Below are positions 57,683-64,000 of a stretch of DNA of 64,000 nt, piece by piece; position 1 is the first letter of the stretch; every line of letters starts with the position of its first letter. Origin of the DNA: Lycorma delicatula (Eukaryota > Arthropoda > Insecta > Hemiptera > Fulgoridae); NCBI RefSeq assembly GCF_047948215.1, contig NC_134464.1:32177020-32241019 (forward strand). The letters are read 5' to 3'. Below the pieces are notes generated by a model that was not told where the DNA came from, did not search any database, and saw nothing but the letters and a program-made list of their open reading frames with translations. A program made the position numbers and the translations under genes.

Positions 57683-58600
57683 CCAGTCTAGATACTACTA
57701 TAGCAGAGCTATAGTTCTAGAAGGAAAGTATTGCAATCGGTCCAATTTGGGCATATGTCCGTATTTATACCGGATTTTGATGTTTTCACACTTAAGGAAC
57801 CCAAAAAACCGACTGGAATTTTTTCGGATGTTAAATATGCCTATGTACATGTGTGTGCGGTGATGGCCTCAAAATCACCTTATATCTTCAGAACTGGACC
57901 GATTTCGACCAAACTCGGTCAGATTACTTTTATGTATAAGGCAGTGATATCAATAAATTTTCAACTTAAAAGGTCAAGGAGGTGAGGCTGTAGAGCAAGA
58001 TCATCCTCAGTATCTCGAGATTTCGCCTAATTAAGGTCATATTTTTCTTTAAGGCACATTTTTAACCATTAAAAAATAACAATATTTGAAAAATCGCCTC
58101 CCTATCCCACAAAAAAATGTTCTAACCTAGTGGCTTTTCTTTTTCCTGTTTAGCCTCCGGTAACTACCGTTTAGATAATACTTCAGAGGATGAATGAGGA
58201 TGATATGTATGAGTGTGAATGAAGTGTAGTCTTGTACATTCTCAGTTCGACCATACCTATGATGTGTGGTTAATTGAAACCCAACCACCAAAGAACACCG
58301 GTATCCACGATCTAGTATTCAAGTCCGTGTAAAATAGCTGGCTTTACTAGGACTTACACGCTGGAACTCTCGACTTTCAAATTTGCTGATTTCGGAAGAC
58401 GCATTCACCACTAGACCAATCCGGTGGGTTCTAACCTAGTGGCTAAGTGAACATACTGCCACCACAAGGAGCACTCGTGTCGCAGTCTGCCATCTTGGAA
58501 TTCCCCTTTTTCCCTGTGGGAAATTTCCTTTCCCTCGTCCTCTTTGAACGGGAAATTTGAAATTCCACAGGTTTCCCAACCAAATTATTTTTTACACGTT
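57683..58600 (+). mobile_element. Repeat family C, copy 4, interrupted by a SINE
   Basis: Starts with the hairpin TTTTCCAGTCTAG...CTATAG-CAGAG-CTATAG...CTAGAAGGAAA and then GTATTGCAATCGGTCC. It continues through the CACCTTATATCTTCAGAACTGG block and GAGGTGAGGCTGTAGAGCAAG, and is split at 58135/58428 by a SINE. After the SINE it resumes with CTAAGTGAACATACTGCC, GAGCACTCGTG, and a hairpin pairing CCTGTGG (58513-58519) with CCACAGG (58565-58571). The 84-codon frame at 57731-57985 runs through it and is not a gene. Confidence 0.85.
58136..58427 (-). mobile_element. tRNA-headed SINE inserted in repeat C, with perfect 17-bp target duplication
   Basis: GTTCTAACCTAGTGGCT occurs exactly at 58119-58135 and 58428-58444. 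Between them is a 292-bp main-family SINE on the minus strand: head CACCGGATTGGTCTAGTGG, body TGAATACTAGATCGTGG and TTCTTTGGTGGTTGGGTTTC, 3' GGAGGCTAAACAGGAAAAAG. The identical duplications and the intact A-box point to a comparatively recent insertion. It fixes the relative order: C inserted first, the SINE later. Confidence 0.95.
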
Positions 58601-60289
58601 AAATATAAACTATTTATTTTAGTTAATATTTCAAAGGTTGACGGACAGTTTTTGTAGTCGTCTGCTATGTTGTGGCGTCACAAGTGAGCGGTAAATTACA
58701 TAAATGAATAATATTTAAAGTGTGAAAAAGTTACTAGGAAATTCAGAAAAAATGGAATTCAGAATAAATTCTGTTAATTCATACGTATTTTTCCGTGTGA
58801 GTTTTGGATTAATAAATCGGCCAAAGATTTTCAAATTGGCCTTGCTTCTATAATAGGCATGAATATTATTAAATTTTAGAATCATAGTCGTAAAAAGAGT
58901 AGGAAGATAAACATAGTCAGGGCTCACATCTTTGCTGTGGCTGGATTAATGAAGATTTTCCTAAACCAGTTTGATTTTATTTGAAAGGTTTTACTACAAT
59001 TTACTACAATTTTTTACAATTTTTTACAAGGTTTTATTTACAATTTTTTACTACATTAGGAAATATAGTTTTTAGTCAATCTTTGCAACGAATACCAAAT
59101 TCATTGTTTCTAGTTTAAACTTTGTACACGCTACTAGTATGTATAAAGTGTTATAGGTATTAAATTTAATTTTTAAATTAAATTTTTATTAATTTTTTTT
59201 TTTAAGTATTAAATTTTGACGTCTGATGTACAAAAAGGTAGGAATGTACATCAGGTGATGTAGGTGATATACATCGATTATTAAGAGACTTAGTAGCCAG
59301 AAATGTAAAAACTTCACCCATTGTGACCGTAATTTTAATTTAAAATTTTATAATCCTGCCGTAAAGTGTGACGAACGGAAGGGGGTAAAATATATATGTC
59401 AAATGAAATCTTATGAAATAAGAAGTTAGCTTCGAAGAATTTCAAATTCAGGAAACGTATTTATCAGAAAATTTAATATCCGCTGCCAATATTTTAAAAG
59501 ATTTTTGTATTTTTCTATTCAAATTCCATAATTTGTTTCGTAACAATTTCTCGAATTCAACGAACGTACTCCACGTAAAAATAACAAAACTGATATTTCT
59601 GTAGGACTCAGAAAAATGTATATGATTGCAAGTTGATTGTTTTTTTTATTGCTGTATTTAATCTTACATACGTGTACTATCACGTACTTTTATATGGTAC
59701 TTATAAGCTTATTTTGTAGAAGAGGGGGAGTAACGGATGTTTACATGCACTTTACGAGTGTTTAAGTAACATGAAGAGGTTTCTAAAATTTCTACTGTAT
59801 AATGTTTGCTTAAGTGCACCGCTTACACATACAAACGATTATTACAGTTTTTAAGTAGTAGATGTTTTATTCAACTAGTTTAAAACCCTTTTACAATTAA
59901 TATCTATGATAATGAATATATCATTATATTTTTGGCTTTGGAAAATTTTCCATCATTTATGCAAAGTTTTCGAATATTATGAAAATTGATTTGAAGTCTG
60001 TGAATTAAATTAAGTATCTATTTCTTTAACTCATACCAGGTAGTTGACCGGTAATATCATATTTGGGTTCAGAAAATTATTATTTTTGTAATGTTAAACT
60101 TAATTTTGGTTAAGTGTTATACAGCGCGTGGTAGGAAAACCTAACGGTTTTTCAACAGGAATAACAGTATAAAAGTTGAAAAAGTTTTAAAATTATTTTT
60201 CCAATACAATGTAGTCGTGAACATAATTACAAAAAAGATATGAAAAAAGCTCACACTGAAGTTTTAAAAATGATATAATCGATATGTCC
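58601..60289. other. No gene recognised
   Basis: AT-rich; no domain-bearing frame. A simple ACTACAATTTTTTACAA-type local repeat near 58990-59050. Confidence 0.5.
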
Positions 60290-60935
60290 ATTTTTCGTCT
60301 GGCCATCGTTAAGTATTTCACCGAAGTTTTCAAAAAATACAACCTAACCACACTTGAGTTGTGGCAGCATTTTCATAGTTTATTGCGTATTTAAATTCAT
60401 CCAGATTAAGGGATTTACTTACGTATACTGGATTTAGGAAACCCTCACAGGAAAATACCACATACGCTAAGGTCTGGAAAACGACCAGGCCAAGCAATGT
60501 CTTCACTGTGAAAGATTAGGAGCTAGGAAATTTCTGTTTCCAATAATCCACTGCAGTAATAGCTGTCTGGAAAGTTGCTCTATCTTCCTAGTACTAAATT
60601 TGACTCTGCGCAGTTCATTTCCTTCGAGCAGTATGAAATTGAAATTGTGAAGCGTGTTGTGTTAGGAGATAGTTTCCACTGTTTTCCTACGTGCTCGACG
60701 TTCTCCGTTGTCCTTAATCTTCCTGTTGGGTTAGTTTTTAAAGCAGAAACTATACCTTTGAAGTTCTGCATCCATAACAAAAGAGTGCTACAAATGCTAC
60801 AAGATAGTGTTAAAGATGAAACACGACTTCTTCGGTTCACATTGATGCTGGCGGAACTGACACTGGGTCGTAAGGCAAGAGTCACAATTTTTGAAAAATC
60901 ACTCTATAATGAACAGGCGATTCTCACCTGACCAC
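60290..60935 (-). pseudogene. IS630/Tc1-type transposase relic, third subfamily
   Basis: Minus strand. It starts near 60930 with MWSGENRLFIIE, then FFKNCDSCLTTQCQFRQHQC, typical of the N-terminal helix-turn-helix of insect IS630-like transposases. GRLRTTENVEHVGKQW, the linker block before the second helix-turn-helix, follows in the frame 60885-60580. The DDE core is mostly gone: sequence jumps to DIAWPGRFPDLSVCGIFL, then NPVYVSKSLNLDEFKYAIN, the conserved WPPRSPDLs.CDfFLWG.LK..VY region. The catalytic Asp of that motif is Gly (SVCG). The plus-strand frame at 60575-60931 is the antisense shadow. Confidence 0.8.
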
Positions 60936-61084
60936 ATCTTCATCGCTATTAAAATAGCGCTTGTTCAACTCTTTTCCATCCGAACTCACCGCCGTGCTGT
61001 CAGCTCCGCGCCAATGAAAAATGTCATTACGTTTTAATGCCGTCCTGTACATATTGGTTTGTTATACGTTGAATGCAATTTTTA
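60936..61084. other. Spacer
   Basis: Possibly the 5' non-coding part of the preceding transposon; no terminal repeat found. Confidence 0.35.
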
Positions 61085-61760
61085 TTTCGATGTACGAAGT
61101 AAAGGAAGTATTGTGATTGTGAAAAATCTTCGCGATCAGTTTTTCAGATTTAAACAAAATATCCATTTTGACAATCCCTGAATCCATTTTCACTAAGTTC
61201 GGCGTACGTACGTACGTACATGGGTATCTCGGATAACTCAAAACAATTAGCCGTAGGTTGGCGAAATTTTGGATTTAGGACTGTTGTAACATCTAGTTGT
61301 ACACCTCTTTGTTTCTGATTACAATCGACCGAACCAATACTGTTCCAAAAAGTTAAAAATCCAAAAAACTATGGATTTTTTACTGTAGTAATTAGCCGTC
61401 ACTGAGCACTTTTCAACGACATATCATAAGTAGTACTTATTTTTATTGGCTCAAGTGTTATAACCAAATGAAATTTTAATTAATGAAATATTTGGATCTT
61501 ACAAGGGCAAATCGGTTCGAATCAAACTTCATATTCTTTCTCTTTTATTAACTTTTTTTTTAATTTAAACATATTCATATTAATAATTATTAACCTCTGA
61601 TTGTAAAAAACATTTACGATAAATAATAATAATTCAAAAATAACAATAACAAAAAAAAAAATCAGAAGTTATTAATGAAATAAAATTTTATGTACTTCAA
61701 AAATTTGTATATGTAATAGAAAGTCATGTGGTGTCCTCATCAGATTTTTAATTTTAATTA
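61085..61760 (+). mobile_element. Repeat family A, copy 6, near full length
   Basis: TGTACGAAGTAAAGGAAGTATT and GTGATTGTGAAAAATC, the ACGT core at 61204-61220, TTGGATTTAGGACTGTTGTAA, the T-arm-like AATCGGTTCGAATCAAAC at about 61506, and the AACCTCTGATTGTAAAAAACATT block. The stem-loop AAGTCATGTGGTGTCCTCATC followed by AGATTTTT closes the 3' side near 61722-61749. Confidence 0.85.
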
Positions 61761-62339
61761 AAATATTTTAAAATGAATTTTCGTTAATTTTTTTCAGATT
61801 TTTTCTAAATATTCATATCTTTTTTCATGGCAGTTTAATACAACATAAAATATTGAACAAAAATCAATCTTAATATAAAATAACTAGTGAAAAAATTTTT
61901 TTTTATATATTCCCCCCCCCCCCACCATTTCTTTGATATAAATCTTTATAACGATTCTATTTAATTTATATAACGACGCAATTTTATTCCTCATTAAATT
62001 TCATAACAGATTCATCATTAATTACAAAACATTTTACACTACAGAAAATTCTTCAATTTAATTAATTTTACAAAAAATTTACCCGTGAGAAAAATTCATA
62101 AATACGTAATTTCTTTAACATATTAAAGGTAGGCTTTCCCCCATTCCTTCGACTGGAAAATGGAGAGTTGACGGAGACGAATGATTTAAAATGTGATAAC
62201 TATAACTGGTGTCAACTGGTAGAAAACAATATACTTCATACTCGAAATATTTTTTATCCTGTATTACACCTGTCACGTTCTGTATTCTATTAATTGTTTT
62301 TTTTTTTTATATGAAAAGATTATGTTTTTTTTTTAAAAT
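61761..62339. other. AT-rich spacer with C12 homopolymer
   Basis: Twelve consecutive C at 61912-61923, unusual for this AT-rich window. No gene. Confidence 0.6.
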
Positions 62340-62745
62340 CTGATATTGGTATCATCACATAACTTCCTTGTACGCCTATTAAATTTCATATACTCATCTT
62401 TTTAAAATAAAAAGTACTTAAAATTTTATTTCAATAATAACTTCTGATTTTTTCGTAATTTTTTTTATTTTTATAGAATTATTTTTTTTTGTAAATTTTT
62501 TTTACAAATCATAAGTTAATAATTATTAATAAATCAATATATTTAAATTTAAAAAAAACAGGTAAATAAGAGATGAAGTCGGATTTGAACCGATGTGCCT
62601 TCCCTTGTAAGATCCAAATATTTCATTAATTAAAATTTTATTCCGCTATAACTCTGGAACCAATGAAAATAAATACTAATTATGATATATCGTTGAAAAT
62701 TCTCAATCAGGACTTATTACTGCAGTTAGAAAAAGTCCAAAATGC
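62340..62745 (-). mobile_element. Repeat family A, copy 7 (3' half)
   Basis: Minus strand. The 3' end is at the left (ACTTCCTTGTACGCC at 62362-62376, preceded by ATCTGATATTGG). The T-arm-like segment reads GGTTCAAATCCGAC with flanking GCACATC near 62585-62600. The match ends at about 62745 inside the GGACTTTTTCTAACTGCAGT block, where LINE sequence starts; the 5' half is missing. Confidence 0.85.
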
Positions 62746-64000
62746 AAAGTTTGTTTTGTTTTCTTGTGATTTTCTTTGTTTTGACGGTTCAACTCGGCGA
62801 TTGCATTGTAGATTTCGGTGACGATAGGATGCCTGGAATAAACATTTTCTAAGACTTGGAGAGAACTATACGAGTCGCTATAAATATGAATATGACAGTA
62901 CTTAGGGTTAATGATACTCCAAGCCTTATTTATAGCATACAGTTCAGCTGTAAAGACACTCGTAAATACCAGATAGACCAAACATATAGGTTCGGCTATT
63001 AATAATAAACGCGCATCCAACGGTACCGTCTGTTTCGATCCATCCGTATATACTACTGCGTCTGGGTTTATGTTGGAGAGAATATCGTGAAACATTTGCC
63101 GATAGAAAATAGGCGGTTTCGATTTTTTATTGTATATTACGAAGTCATAAAATTTATATGGTTGATTCTCCACGTAGGATACGAACACGGAAAATTGGGA
63201 AAATAGAAGGCGCCTTCTATTTTTCCACTTATAGAAGGCGACGGAAACGTAGTAAACGTCGGGCACGAATACCCACAGGCGAATTATAACGTGGATTGTA
63301 CTCATACCTTCGAAAATAAGAATTTCCAAGAATTGCGTCTAAAGCGCCGGGTGATTTGGCTGTCCTAAGACAGGCAAAATAAGATGCTAAAACGTGGTCC
63401 CGTCTATCCCAAAGTGTTGACTCATAGCAGTCAACAAGGTTGCTTACGACAGGGGTTGATCTAAAGGCACCTGTAGTAAGCTGACGGAAAGCATGATGTA
63501 CAGCATCCATCATTTTAAGCACGGTATTACGCACCGAAGTGCGGGCGACACAACCGTAATCTAATCGGGATCGAACTAAGGAGTAGTAAAAACGCAACAT
63601 ATATGACCGATCGGTACCCCAATTGGTATTGCTAAGGACCCGTAGCATATCTAAGAGTTTGGAACGTTTTGATTATAATTCTCTGATGTATTTGACCCAC
63701 GTAAAGCGGCTATAAAAAATTACCCTAAGCTCTGACATCAGGAGAGATAGAAATTAGCTCTCCACTGAGAAAGACTTATGGAATAAAGGGATCCCGCGGG
63801 CGAGAAAAGAATACACATTTTTTTCTCAGGTAAAAATGTGAAGCCGGTAACCCTGGACTAAGCTTCAAGGTAAGATACAGTGTTCTGCAATAATCTCTCG
63901 GCTGTGGCGAACAACAGAATAACGCAATATATACGGAAAAATCATCAACAAATAAAGAATATGAAACAGGAATCTGCACATACGTAGTAATACTGTCAAA
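62746..64000 (-). pseudogene. Non-LTR retrotransposon with RNase H, runs off the right edge
   Basis: Minus strand, partial. From the window edge, 63979-63776 gives ITTYVQIPVSYSLFVDDFSV with the reverse-transcriptase active site FVDD. After stops come FTWVKYIREL, then 63648-63229 with MLRVLSNTNWGTDRSYMLRF, YSLVRSRLDYGCVA and HHAFRQLTTGAFRSTP. A frame change near 63230-63330 leads into PDAVVYTDGSKQ (first RNase H Asp), FTAELYAINKAWSII (Glu) and HIYSDSYSSLQVLENVY (second Asp). The final RNase H Asp strand is missing because the element stops at the family-A copy; the last ~15 residues of the frame are A sequence. It resembles insect I/Jockey-group LINEs. Confidence 0.88.

Noticed and set aside
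60575..60931. 118-codon plus-strand frame
   Set aside because: Antisense to the IS630-type transposase relic on the minus strand.

Overview
The window looks like gene-poor chromosomal DNA from an insect, probably a hemipteran-like species. That placement is an inference from base composition (very AT-rich, many TA microsatellites) and from the types of mobile element; I could not check it by database search. I found no host protein-coding gene, tRNA gene or rRNA gene that I would defend. Almost every recognisable stretch is a transposable element or its decayed remains, and the long AT-rich intervals between them could be intergenic or deep intronic DNA.

Retroelements: one non-LTR retrotransposon family (called LINE-1 here) occurs five times. 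The best copy is at 2648-4372 (minus strand), with shorter relics at 10622-10857, 16476-17275 (tandemly duplicated after insertion), 39945-40330 and 51770-52190. A different LINE relic lies at 7490-8150. LINEs carrying an RNase H domain occur at 23966-24475, 53745-55420 and 62746-64000, the last running off the right edge. tRNA-headed SINEs of one main family are at 15112, 22190, 23291, 25622, 47108, 48325, 52202 and 58136, several with visible target duplications. Remnants of other tRNA-like promoters sit at 9740-9903 and 56478-56560.

DNA transposons: degenerate DDE transposases include three IS630/Tc1-type relics on the minus strand (18005-19085, 22488-22860, 60290-60935), two mariner relics (41041-41905, and 52595-53482 with both terminal inverted repeats intact), a pogo/Tigger fragment (49271-49936) and the C-terminal part of a Helitron Pif1-type helicase (38771-39013). 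A non-coding 1.1-kb element at 5508-6624 has 28-bp terminal inverted repeats matching at 27 positions. Hairpin-like inverted-repeat elements lie at 13215-13605, 24661-24783 and 43905-44038.

The most interesting pattern is in two abundant non-coding repeat families, named A (seven loci) and C (four loci) here. Both start with a terminal hairpin followed by nearly the same AAGTATTGTAATCG motif, and both carry an ACGTAC-rich core. Family A also has a short inverted end motif, a 3' stem-loop followed by T residues, and an internal tRNA T-arm-like segment followed by a T run. This resembles Helentron-associated (DINE/HINE-like) non-autonomous elements and may be an under-described superfamily in this lineage. 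Nothing here forms a working operon or pathway: all transposase and reverse-transcriptase frames are broken, so the window is best read as a record of nested insertions.
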